Source: Alentia gelatinosa
Taxonomy: Eukaryota > Annelida > Polychaeta > Phyllodocida > Polynoidae
Reading direction: 5' to 3'
Assembly: GCA_950022655.1 (NCBI GenBank)
Contig: OX465580.1
Location: forward strand, 853,122-917,121
DNA length: 64,000 bases
Below the pieces are notes generated by a model. It made no database searches and had not been told where the DNA came from. It saw only the letters and a program-made list of their open reading frames with translations. The position numbers were made by a program, and so were the translations under genes. Below, piece by piece: positions 1 to 10,802 of the stretch; position 1 is the first letter of the stretch, and each line of letters begins with the position of its first letter.

Positions 1-3000
1 CTTCTGTACGGGGTGCACGTAGTGGGCGACTGAATGACTTCTGTACGGGGTGCACGTAGTGGGCGACTGACTGACTTCTGTACGGGGTGCACGTAGTGGA
101 CGACTGACTTCGGTACGGGGTGCACGTAGTGGGCGACTGACTGACTTCTGTACGGGGTGCACGTAGTGGGCGACTGACTGACTTCTGTACGGGGTGCACG
201 TAGTGGGTGACTGACTGACTTCTGTACGGGGTGCACGTAGTGGGCGACTGACTGACTTCTGTACGGGGTGCACGTAGTGGACGACTGACTTCTGTACGGG
301 GTGCACGTAGTGGGCGACTGAATGACTTCTGTACGGGGTGCACGTAGTGGGCGACTGACTGACTTCTGTACGGGGTGCACGTAGTGGACGACTGACTTCG
401 GTACGGGGTGCACTTAGTGGGCGACTGACTGACTTCTGTACGGGGTGCAAGTAGTGGGCGACTGACTGACTTCTGTACGGGGTGCACGTAGTGGGTGACT
501 GACTGACTTCTGTACGGGGTGCACGTAGTGGATGACTGACTGACTTCTGTACGGGGTGCACGTAGTGGGTGACTGACTGACTTCTGTACGGGGTGCACGT
601 AGTGGGCGACTGACTGACTTCTGTACGGGGTGCACGTAGTGGGCGACTGACTTCTGTACGGGGTGCACGTAGTGGACGACTGACTGACTTCTGTACGGGG
701 TGCACGTAGTGGGTGACTGACTTCTGTACGGGGTACACGTAGTGGACGACTGACTGACTTCTGTACGGGGTGCATGTAGTGGGTGACTGACTTCTGTACG
801 GGGTGCACATAGTGGACGACTGACTGACTTCTGTACGGGGTGCACGTAGTGGGCGACTGACTTCTGTAAGGGGTGCATGTAGTGGGCGACTGACTTCTGT
901 ACAGGGTGCACGTAGTGGGCGACTGACTGACTTCTGTACGGGGTGCACGTAGTGGACGACTGACTGACTTCTGTACGGGGTGCACGTAGTGGGCGACTGA
1001 CTGACTTCTGTACGGGGTGCACGTAGTGGGCGACTGACTTCTGTACGGGGTGCACGTAGTGGGCGACTGACTGACTTCTGTATGGGGTGCACGTAGTGGG
1101 CGACTGACTGACTTCTGTACGGGGTGCACGTAGTGGACGACTGACTTCTGTACGGGGTGCACGTAGTGGGTGACTGACTGACTTCTGTATGGGGTGCACG
1201 TAGTGGGCGACTGACTGACTTCTGTACGGGGTGCACGTAGTGGGCGACTGACTTCTGTACGGGGTGCACGTAGTGGACGACTGACTTCTGTACGGGGTAC
1301 ACGTAGTGGACGACTGACTTCTGTACGGGGTGCACGTAGTGGACGACTGACTGACTTCTGTACGGGGTGCACGTAGTGGGTGACTGACTTCTGTACGGGG
1401 TGCACGTAGTGGACGACTGACTTCTGTACGGGGTGCACGTAGTGGGCGACTGACTGACTTCTGTACGGGGTGCACGTAGTGGGCGACTGACTTCTGTACG
1501 GGGTGCACGTAGTGGACGACTGACTTCTGTACGGGGTGCACGTAGTGGGCGACTGACTGACTTCTGTACGGGGTGCACGTAGTGGACGACTGACTGACTT
1601 CTGTACGGGGTGCACGTAGTGGGCGACTGACTGACTTCTGTACGGGGTGCACGTAGTGGGCGACTGACTTCTGTACGGGGTGCACGTAGTGGACGACTGA
1701 CTTCTGTACGGGGTGCACGTAGTGGGTGACTGACTTCTGTACGGGGTGCACGTAGTGGACTGACTGACTTCTGTACGGGGTGCACGTAGTGGGCGACTGA
1801 CTGACTTCTGTACGGGGTGCACGTAGTGGGTGACTGACTGACTTCTGTACAGGGTGCACGTAGTGGACGACTGACTTCTGTATGGGGTGCACGTAGTGGG
1901 CGACTGACTGACTTCTGTACGGGGTGCACGTAGTGGGCGACTGACTTCTGTACGGGGTGCACGTAGTGGGCGACTGACTGACTTCTGTACGGGGTGCATG
2001 TAGTGGGTGACTGACTGACTTCTGTACGGGGTGCATGTAGTGGGCGACTGACTGACTTCTGTACGGGGTGCACGTAGTGGGCGACTGACTGACTTCTGTA
2101 GGGGGTACACGTAGTGGACGACTGACTGACTTCTGTACGGGGTGCACGTAGTGGGCGACTGACTTCTGTACGGGGTGCACGTAGTGGGCGACTGACTTCT
2201 GTACGGGGTGCACGTAGTGGACGACTGACTGACTTCTGTACGGGGTGCACGTAGTGGGCGACTGACTGACTTCTGTACAGGGTGCACGTAGTGGACGACT
2301 GACTGACTTCTGTACGGGGTGCACGTAGTGGGCGACTGACTGACTTCTGTACGGGGTGCACGTAGTGGGCGACTGACTGACTTCTGTACGGGGTGCACGT
2401 AGTGGGTGACTGACTTCTGTACGGGGTGCACGTAGTGGGCGACTGACTGACTTCTGTACGGGGTGCACGTAGTGGGCGACTGACTGACTTCTGTACGGGG
2501 TGCACGTAGTGGGCGACTGACTGACTTCTGTACGGGGTACACGTAGTGGACGACTGACTGACTTCTGTACGGGGTGCACGTAGTGGGCGACTTACTGACT
2601 TCTGTACGGGGTGCACGTAGTGGGCGACTGAATGACTTCTGTACGGGGTGCACGTAGTGGGCGACTGACTGACTTCTGTACGGGGTGCACGTAGTGGACG
2701 ACTGACTTCTGTACGGGGTGCACGTAGTGGGCGACTGACTGACTTCTGTACGGGGTGCACGTAGTGGACGACTGACTGACTTCTGTACGGGGTGCACGTA
2801 GTGGGCGACTGACTGACTTCTGTACGGGGTGCACGCAGTGGGCGACTGACTGACTTCTGTACGGGGTACACGTAGTGGGCGACTGACTTCTGTACGGGGT
2901 GCACGTAGTGGGCGACTGACTTCTGTACGGGGTGCACGTAGTGGGCGACTGACTGACTTCTGTACGGGGTGCACGTAGTGACTGACTGACTTCTGTACGG

Positions 3001-6000
3001 GTTGCACGTAGTGGGCGACTGACTTCTGTACGGGGTGCACGTAGTGGACGACTGACTTCTGTACGGGGTGCACGTAGTGGGCGACTGACTGACTTCTGTA
3101 CGGCGTGCACGTAGTGGGTGACTGACTGACTTCTGTACGGGGTGCACGTAGTGGACGACTGACTGACTTCTGTACGGGGTGCACGTAGTGGGTGACTGAC
3201 TGAATTCTGTACGGGGTACACGTAGTGGGTGACTGACTTCTGTACGGGGTGCACGTAGTGGGCGACTGACTGACTTCTGTACGGGGTACAGGTAGTGGAC
3301 GACTGACTGACTTCTGTACAGGGTGCACGTAGTGGGCGACTGACTTCTGTACGGGGTGCACGTAGTGGGCGACTGACTTCTGTACGGGGTGCACGTAGTG
3401 GACGACTGACTGACTTCTGTACGGGGTGCACGTAGTGGGCGACTGACTGACTTCTGTACGGGGTGCACGTAGTGGACGACTGACTGACTTCTGTACGGGG
3501 TGCACGTAGTGGACGACTGACTGACTTCTGTACGGGGTGCACGTAGTGGGTGACTGACTTCTGTACGGGGTGCACGTAGTGGGCGACTGACTGACTTCTG
3601 TACGGGGTGCACGTAGTGGGCGACTGACTGACTTCTGTACGGGGTGCACGTAGTGGGTGACTGACTGACTTCTGTACGGGGTGCACGTAGTGGACGACTG
3701 ACTGACTTCTGTACGGGGTGCACGTAGTGGACGACTGACTGACTTCTGTACGGGGTGCACGTAGTGGACTGACTGACTTCTGTACGGGCTGCACGTAGTG
3801 GACGACTGACTGACTTCTGTACGGGGTGCACGTAGTGGACGACTGACTGACTTCTGTACGGGGTGCACGTAGTGGGCGACTGACTGACTTCTGTACGGGG
3901 TGCACGTAGTGGGCGACTGACTGACTTCTGTACGGGGTACACGTAGTGGGCGACTGGCTTCTGTACGGGGTGCACGTAGTGGGCGACTGACTTCTGTACG
4001 GGGTGCACGTAGTGGGCGACTGACTGACTTCTGTACGGGGTGCACGTAGTGCCTGACTGACTTCTGTACGGGTTGCACGTAGTGGGCGACTGACTTCTGT
4101 ACGGGGTGCACGTAGTGGACGACTGACTTCTGTACGGGGTGCACGTAGTGGGCGACTGACTGACTTCTGTACGGGGTACACGTAGTGGACGACTGACTGA
4201 CTTCTGTACGGGGTGCACGTAGTGGGCGACTTACTGACTTCTGTACGGGGTGCACGTAGTGGGCGACTGAATGACTTCTGTACGGGGTGCACGTAGTGGG
4301 CGACTGACTGACTTCTGTACGGGGTGCACGTAGTGGACGACTGACTTCTGTACGGGGTGCACGTAGTGGGCGACTGACTGACTTCTGTACGGGGTGCACG
4401 TAGTGGACGACTGACTGACTTCTGTACGGGGTGCACGTAGTGGGCGACTGACTGACTTCTGTACGGGGTGCACGCAGTGGGCGACTGACTGACTTCTGTA
4501 CGGGGTACACGTAGTGGGCGACTGACTTCTGTACGGGGTGCACGTAGTGGGCGACTGACTTCTGTACGGGGTGCACGTAGTGGGCGACTGACTGACTTCT
4601 GTACGGGGTGCACGTAGTGACTGACTGACTTCTGTACGGGTTGCACGTAGTGGGCGACTGACTTCTGTACGGGGTGCACGTAGTGGACGACTGACTTCTG
4701 TACGGGGTGCACGTAGTGGGCGACTGACTGACTTCTGTACGGCGTGCACGTAGTGGGTGACTGACTGACTTCTGTACGGGGTGCACGTAGTGGACGACTG
4801 ACTGACTTCTGTACGGGGTGCACGTAGTGGGTGACTGACTGACTTCTGTACGGGGTACACGTAGTGGGTGACTGACTTCTGTACGGGGTGCACGTAGTGG
4901 GCGACTGACTGACTTCTGTACGGGGTACAGGTAGTGGACGACTGACTGACTTCTGTACAGGGTGCACGTAGTGGGCGACTGACTTCTGTACGGGGTGCAC
5001 GTAGTGGGCGACTGACTTCTGTACGGGGTGCACGTAGTGGACGACTGACTGACTTCTGTACGGGGTGCACGTAGTGGGCGACTGACTGACTTCTGTACGG
5101 GGTGCACGTAGTGGACGACTGACTGACTTCTGTACGGGGTGCACGTAGTGGACGACTGACTGACTTCTGTACGGGGTGCACGTAGTGGGTGACTGACTTC
5201 TGTACGGGGTGCACGTAGTGGGCGACTGACTGACTTCTGTACGGGGTGCACGTAGTGGGCGACTGACTGACTTCTGTACGGGGTGCACGTAGTGGACGAC
5301 TGACTGACTTCTGTACGGGGTGCACGTAGTGGGTGACTGACTGACTTCTGTACGGGGTGCACGTAGTGGACGACTGACTGACTTCTGTACGGGGTGCACG
5401 TAGTGGACTGACTGACTTCTGTACGGGCTGCACGTAGTGGACGACTGACTGACTTCTGTACGGGGTGCACGTAGTGGACGACTGACTGACTTCTGTACGG
5501 GGTGCACGTAGTGGGCGACTGACTGACTTCTGTACGGGGTGCACGTAGTGGGCGACTGACTGACTTCTGTACGGGGTACACGTAGTGGGCGACTGGCTTC
5601 TGTACGGGGTGCACGTAGTGGGCGACTGACTTCTGTACGGGGTGCACGTAGTGGGCGACTGACTGACTTCTGTACGGGGTGCACGTAGTGCCTGACTGAC
5701 TTCTGTACGGGTTGCACGTAGTGGGCGACTGACTTCTGTACGGGGTGCACGTAGTGGACGACTGACTTCTGTACGGGGTGCACGTAGTGGGCGACTGACT
5801 GACTTCTGTACGGGGTGCACGTAGTGGGGGACTGACTTCTGTACGGGGTGCACGTAGTGGGCGACTGACTGACTTCTGTACGGGGTGCACGTAGTGGGTG
5901 ACTGACTGACTTCTGTACGGGGTGCACGTAGTGGGCGACTGACTTCTGTACGGGGTGCACGTAGTGGACGACTGACTGACTTCTGTACAGGGTGCACGTA

Positions 6001-8587
6001 GTGGGGGACTGACTTCTGTACGGGGTGCACGTAGTGGGCGACTGACTGACTTCTGTACGGGGTGCACGTAGTGGGGGACTGACTTCTGTACGGGGTGCAC
6101 GTAGTGGGCGACTGACTGACTTCTGTACGGGGTGCACGTAGTGGGTGACTGACTGACTTCTGTACGGGGTGCACGTAGTGGGCGACTGACTTCTGTACGG
6201 GGTGCACGTAGTGGGCGACTGACTTCTGTACGGGGTGCACGTAGTGGGCGACTGACTGACTTCTGTACGGGGTGCACGTAGTGGGCGACTGACTGACTTC
6301 TGTACGGGGTGCACGTAGTGGGCGACTGACTGACTTCTGTACGGGGTGCACGTAGTGGGCGACTGACTTCTGTACGGGGTGCACGTAGTGGGCGACTGAC
6401 TGACTTCTGTACGGGGTGCACGTAGTGGGCGACTGACTTCTGTACGGGGTGCACGTAGTGGACGACTGACTTCTGTACAGGGTGCACGTAGTGGACGACT
6501 GACTGACTTCTGTATGGGGTGCACGTAGTGGACGACTGACTTCTGTACGGGGTGCACGTAGTGGGCGACTGACTGACTTCTGTACGGGGTGCACGTAGTG
6601 GGCGACTGACTTCTGTACGGGGTACACGTAGTGGGCGACTGACTGACTTCTGTACGGGGTGCACGTAGTGGACGACTGACTGACTTCTGTACGGGGTGCA
6701 CGTAGTGGGCGACTGACTGACTTCTGTACGGGGTGCACGTAGTGGACGACTGACTTCTGTACGGGGTGCACGTAGTGGACGACTGACTGACTTCTGTACG
6801 GGGTGCACGTAGTGGGCGACTGACTGACTTCTGTACGGGGTGCACGTAGTGGGCGACTGACTTCTGTACGGGGTGCACGTAGTGGGCGACTGACTGACTT
6901 CTGTATGGGGTGCACGTAGTGGACGACTGACTGACTTCTGTACAGGGTGCACGTAGTGGGCGACTGACTTCTGTACGGGGTGCACGTAGTGGGCGACTGA
7001 CTGACTTCTGTACGGGGTGCACGTAGTGGGCGACTGACTGACTTCTGTACGGGGTGCACGTAGTGGACGACTGACTGACTTCTGTACGGGGTGCACGTAG
7101 TGGACGACTGACTTCTGTACGGGGTACACGTAGTGGGCGACTGACTGACTTCTGTACGGGGTGCACGTAGTGGGTGACTGACTTCTGTACGGGGTACACG
7201 TAGTGGGTGACTGACTGACTTCTGTACGGGGTGCACGTAGTGGGCGACTGACTGACTTCTGTACGGGGTGCACGTAGTGGACGACTGACTGACTTCTGTA
7301 CGGGGTACACGTAGTGGGTGACTGACTTCTGTACGGGGTGCACGTAGTGGACGACTGACTGACTTCTGTACGGGGTGCACGTAGTGGGCGGCTGACTTCT
7401 GTACGGGGTGCACGTAGTGGACGACTGACTTCTGTACGGGGTGCACGTAGTGGGCGACTGACTGACTTCTGTACGGGGTGCACGTAGTGGACGACTGACT
7501 GACTTCTGTACGGGGTGTACGTAGTGACTGACTGACTTCTGTACGGGGTGCACGTAGTGGACGACTGACTGACTTCTGTACGGGGTGCACGTAGTGACTG
7601 ACTGACTTCTGTACGGGGTGCACGTAGTGGGCGACTGACTGACTTCTGTACGGGGTGCACGTAGTGGGCGACTGACTTCTGTACGGGGTGCACGTAGTGG
7701 GCGACTGACTGACTTCTGTACGGGGTGCACGTAGTGGGCGACTGACTAACTTCTGTACGGGGTGCACGTAGTGGGCGACTGACTGACTTCTGTACGGGGT
7801 GCACGTAGTGGGCGACTGACTTCTGTACGGGGTACACGTAGTGGGCGACTGACTGACTTCTGTACAGGGTGCACGTAGTGGGCGACTGACTGACTTCTGT
7901 ACGGGGTGCACGTAGTGGGCGACTGACTGACTTCTGTACGGGGTGCACGTAGTGGGCGACTGACTGACTTCTGTACGGGGTGCACGTAGTGGGCGACTGA
8001 CTGACTTCTGTACGGGGTGCACGTAGTGGGCGACTGACTGACTTCTGTACGGGGTGCACGTAGTGGACGACTGACTTCTGTACGGGGTGCACGTAGTGGG
8101 CGACTGACTGACTTCTGTACGGGGTGCACGTAGTGGGTGACTGACTTCTGTACGGGGTACACGTAGTGGGCGACTGACTTCTGTACGGGGTGCACGTAGT
8201 GGACGACTGACTTCTGTACGGGGTGCACGTAGTGGGCGACTGACTGACTTCTGTACGGGGTGCACGTAGTGGATGACTGACTGACTTCTGTACGGGGTGC
8301 ACGTAGTGGGTGACTGACTGACTTCTGTACGGGGTGCACGTAGTGGGTGACTGACTGACTTCTGTACGGGGTGCACGTAGTGATGACTGACTGACTTCTG
8401 TACGGGCTGCACGTAGTGGACGACTGACTGACTTCTGTACGGGGTGCACGTAGTGGTGACTGACTGACTTCTGTACGGGGTACACGTAGTGGACGACTGA
8501 CTTCTGTACGGGGTGCACGTAGTGACTGACTGACTTCTGTACGGGGTGCACGTAGTGGGCGACTGACTGACTTCTGTACAGGGTGCA
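1..8587. repeat. Minisatellite array 1, 33/37-bp unit (left edge outside window)
   Basis: About 240 head-to-tail copies of one unit that starts CTTCTGTACGGGGTGCACGT and ends in either one or two CTGA tetramers, giving 33- and 37-bp versions. Recurrent variants are GGGCGACT, GGACGACT and GGGTGACT in the second half and GGGTAC or CAGGGTGC in the first. The same unit forms arrays 2 and 3. The plus strand of the consensus contains no TTA, CTA or TCA, so all three minus-strand frames stay open. Rare point changes such as CTTACTGA near 2591 and CTAACTT near 7746 interrupt them. A 1,639-bp block is duplicated inside (about 2560-4190 and 4200-5830). The array reaches the window's left edge, so its full length is unknown. 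Confidence 0.97.
2560..5830. repeat. 1,639-bp higher-order block duplicated inside array 1
   Basis: Six rare variants recur at exactly 1,639 bp: CTTACTG (2591 and 4230), GCACGCAG (2831 and 4470), CGGCGTG (3101 and 4740), GGGCTGCA (3785 and 5424), CGACTGGC (3951 and 5590) and GTGCCTG (4050-4051 and 5689-5690). A few single-base differences separate the copies, for example TGAATTCTG near 3201 against TGACTTCTG near 4840. This is a recent unequal-exchange duplication of about 46 monomers. The outer edges of the block are approximate. Confidence 0.9.
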
Positions 8588-8830
8588 GTACTGGGCGGGC
8601 TTTTCGCGGGAAGCTGAAAACGCTTCAACTGCTGCCCACCTTTCACAGAGGAGACCTGGCCGATGTGTCCCCGATGACCGAGTGGCGCCTGGTCTGAATT
8701 CTGAACGATAACATCGCCATTCTTCTTCAAGTTCCGCGTATCTCTGCTGAAAACCGCGCTCACAAACAAACGTCCTCTGTCCTCTTCTGGGCATGCGCGG
8801 AACGTCAACTCAAACCACCTGACATGAGCC
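8588..8830 (-). promoter_or_regulatory. CpG-rich, promoter-like end of spacer copy 1
   Basis: GC- and CpG-richer than the rest of the spacer. It contains GCATGCGC (8791-8798), which resembles an NRF1 half-consensus. Read on the minus strand it carries two overlapping ATGs, one at 8808 giving a peptide that begins MTFRACPEED and another in a neighbouring frame beginning MPRRGQRTF. Both run without a stop into the minisatellite. Whether this is a promoter, a 5' exon or neither cannot be told from sequence alone. The same segment lies at 13748-13990 and 22332-22574. Confidence 0.3.
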
Positions 8831-8836
8831 AGCAGT

Positions 8837-9060
8837 TACCCCTTTTTCACGGGGGCTACACAGAGTAAACATTTAACCCTTTATCACGGAGGGCTTCTCA
8901 GAGTAAACATTTAACCCTTTATCACGGGGGCTACTCAGAGTAAACATTTAACCCTTTATCACGGGGGCTACTCAGAGTAAACATTTAACCCTTTATCACG
9001 GGGGGCTACACAGAGTACACATTTAACCCTTTATCACGGGGGGCTACACAGAATACAACA
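8837..9060. repeat. 37-bp tandem repeat x6 in spacer copy 1
   Basis: Six copies of a 37-bp unit containing CATTTAACCCTTTATCACGG followed by GGGCTACTCAGAGTAAA. The first copy is degenerate (CCCTTTTTCAC). The G run after TATCAC varies from 4 to 6, and one copy reads GAGGGCTTCTC. Present at the same place in the other two spacers (13997-14220 and 22581-22804). It is unrelated to the flanking 33/37-bp minisatellite. Confidence 0.93.
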
Positions 9061-9240
9061 GGGGCCTGGACTTGTCTTGATATCTCTACAACCTTGGCAC
9101 AAGCGGTAAGGATTCGACAGGGTTACAAGCTTAGATGGCCCGGGACCAGTTTGATGATCTAGGATCCCGCATGAAGACCCTTTCCTGTATGCTACGGGCT
9201 CAACTTTATTCAACACCTATGGACGACCTTATGGAGACTA
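9034..9240 (-). other. Single-copy spacer segment with a 60-codon open frame, not recognised
   Basis: The minus strand from 9216 to 9034 encodes a 60-residue frame beginning MLNKVEPVAY that ends inside the 37-bp repeats. AATAAA lies on the minus strand at about 9208-9213, overlapping the start of the frame. The segment lacks the simple-repeat character of its surroundings, so it may be a fragment of a dispersed repeat or an old transcribed sequence. I do not recognise the peptide and no catalytic or structural motif is visible. Identical in the other spacers (14194-14376 and 22778-22960). Confidence 0.25.
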
Positions 9241-9336
9241 ATACTGTCTTAGTGAATTTGACCGTGCAATATGTCACATACTGATTAAATTTCGACATGT
9301 CATAATATCAAGAGACGTTTTTTCAGTATCAGATAG

Positions 9337-10244
9337 TAGTGGCATAAACAACACTTTATGTCACACCCGTGACATAAACAAATCCCATGTTAACCCTATG
9401 GTGTTTTTTTATTAGGGGTAGGATAAAAGATGTTATGTCAGGATTTGAGAGAATGGATGAACACATGCTTTCAATAACTAAAGTGTGATTAGAATATTTC
9501 TAAAAAGGCGTCATTATCTGGCTTCAAAAAGATCATTTCAGGACAATAATGTGGAAATTAGATTAATCTTTGCTACTCCCAATCAGATCAATAATAAAGA
9601 GAGTTTGTGAGAAGGGAGGTGGAGGAGTGTTTCACCGCATTGATAACGACAATAAAGTCAAATACACATCTACCGATTCAGGGTCGAACGATTAGTTCCC
9701 AGATCGTAAAGGAGTCGGTGAACTTGTCGCAGGCGAATTACGTAAACCCTCGGCCCGTGTCGGCCGCCCAATCAAAGGCCATTATCCTACCCCTAATAAA
9801 AAACGCCATAGGTTTAACATTGACTCAATGTATTTGAAGGAGCGTTAATAAAGTGCTATTTATGCACCGAGGTGAATAAAAAAACTGACCAATCAGGGAC
9901 CAGATAACGAAAGTAGATCCGACAGTGTCAACACGCTACTATCATGGATAATTACCAAATTTTCTCTGTATATCGGTGAGATGGGGTAGGATAAATACAA
10001 AACCAAACTCGAGTTAGCCTTCTCAATGTTTATGCTACTCTGGTCAGGTCTGCTACTCACTACACTCGGCTATCGCCTCGTGTAGTAATACACAACCTGC
10101 CCATCGTGGCATAAACATTGACAAGGCTGACTCTCGTTTGGTTTCTTCTAATTATCCTACCCCTAATAAAAAACCGCCATAGACTTAACATAGGCAAATT
10201 TTATGTGGCAGGCCGTGACATAAAGTGTTTTTTTTATGCCACTA
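9337..10244. mobile_element. Non-autonomous TIR element with TA flanks, spacer copy 1
   Basis: The left arm (9339-9426) begins GTGGCATAAA and ends TAGGGGTAGGATAA. The right arm (10152-10242) begins TTATCCTACCCCTAATAAA and ends TTTATGCCAC. They are inverted repeats of about 90 bp, closely matched at both ends and diverged in the middle. Both termini are flanked by TA, the target duplication expected of Tc1/mariner-type insertions. No transposase is encoded; the longest frame is 76 codons (9607-9837) with no recognisable domain. A further copy of the inner arm sequence at 9782-9811 and the hairpin at 9999-10144 show a composite element. It could instead be two tandem foldback modules (9781-10150 and 10151-10430). 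Confidence 0.55.
9999..10144. repeat. 146-bp hairpin (foldback core), spacer copy 1
   Basis: The left arm, from AAACCAAACTCGAGTTAGCC, is complementary with few mismatches to the right arm ending GACTCTCGTTTGGTTT (9999-10034 against 10109-10144). The interior is also imperfectly self-complementary around the centre CTCGGCTATCGCCTCG. The whole segment can fold into one long cruciform. A truncated relative with the centre deleted lies at 10370-10411, flanked by GAAACCGAAC and GTTCGGTTTC. Right-arm sequence also occurs at 28868-28945, so this is a dispersed family. Other copies: 15159-15304 and 23743-23888. Confidence 0.75.
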
Positions 10245-10445
10245 GAGTAATAACATTATTGACCAATCAGAGAGCAGGATGTCAGCTACTATGAAAAAAG
10301 TTCTGTAGGTCGTTGAGTCAATATTTATCTTTTAGTAATACAAAAACAGAGACGAGGTAGGATAAATACGAAACCGAACTCGATGTCAAGTCTAACTCTC
10401 GTTCGGTTTCTACTATTTACCAACGTTCTGTTGTCAGCAACTGGA

Positions 10446-10465
10446 TTTATCAACATGTTGATAAA
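10446..10465. repeat. Perfect 20-bp palindrome, spacer copy 1
   Basis: TTTATCAACATGTTGATAAA is a perfect inverted repeat without a loop. It recurs at 15606-15625 and 24190-24209 in the other spacers. Function unknown; it may mark the edge of an older insertion. Confidence 0.8.
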
Positions 10466-10802
10466 CTTTTGGCGACCGATTTAGGAACGTGGAACTACAA
10501 CTTATCGGCGACAAAAGAACATCTTGAGCGGGTGGTTTCTCTAATCTATGGCTGACCCGTGCCGAGCTGTCCCACATCTACTGACTGGGGCCGACTCCGT
10601 TAGGGTGGCTCGCCTGACACAAATTACCGTCCCTTTGTCGCCGACAGACGCACACAGTGTTCTGAAATCGCGAGATGGGCATTGGGCTTTATGAAACGAG
10701 TTGTGAGGAGAGTTCAGGAACCAGCGCAGACAGGTGGGCGACAATAAGAGCAGCGTCCCTACACGCGCCTTCCCGGCGTCCTCCGCGTCTCTTTGTTTTC
10801 CC

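Larger units (their letters stand above)
8588..10802. repeat. 2,215-bp spacer, copy 1 of 3
   Basis: Non-satellite DNA between arrays 1 and 2, repeated at +5,160 (13748-15962) and +13,744 (22332-24546). It runs from GTACTGGGCGGGC to TTTGTTTTCCC. The order inside is: CpG-rich segment (8588-8830), six 37-bp repeats (8837-9060), a segment with a 60-codon minus-strand frame (9034-9216), a TIR element (9337-10244), a related degenerate module (10245-10430), a 20-bp palindrome (10446-10465) and a CpG-bearing right end (10541-10802). The only difference I saw from the other copies is GATTAA in place of GTTTAA near 9561. No gene is recognisable. Confidence 0.95.

Noticed and set aside
9607..9837. 76-codon plus-strand frame repeated in each spacer
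   Set aside because: It lies inside the TIR element, crosses an inverted-repeat arm sequence and shows no transposase or other motif. Identity among copies reflects spacer duplication, not selection.
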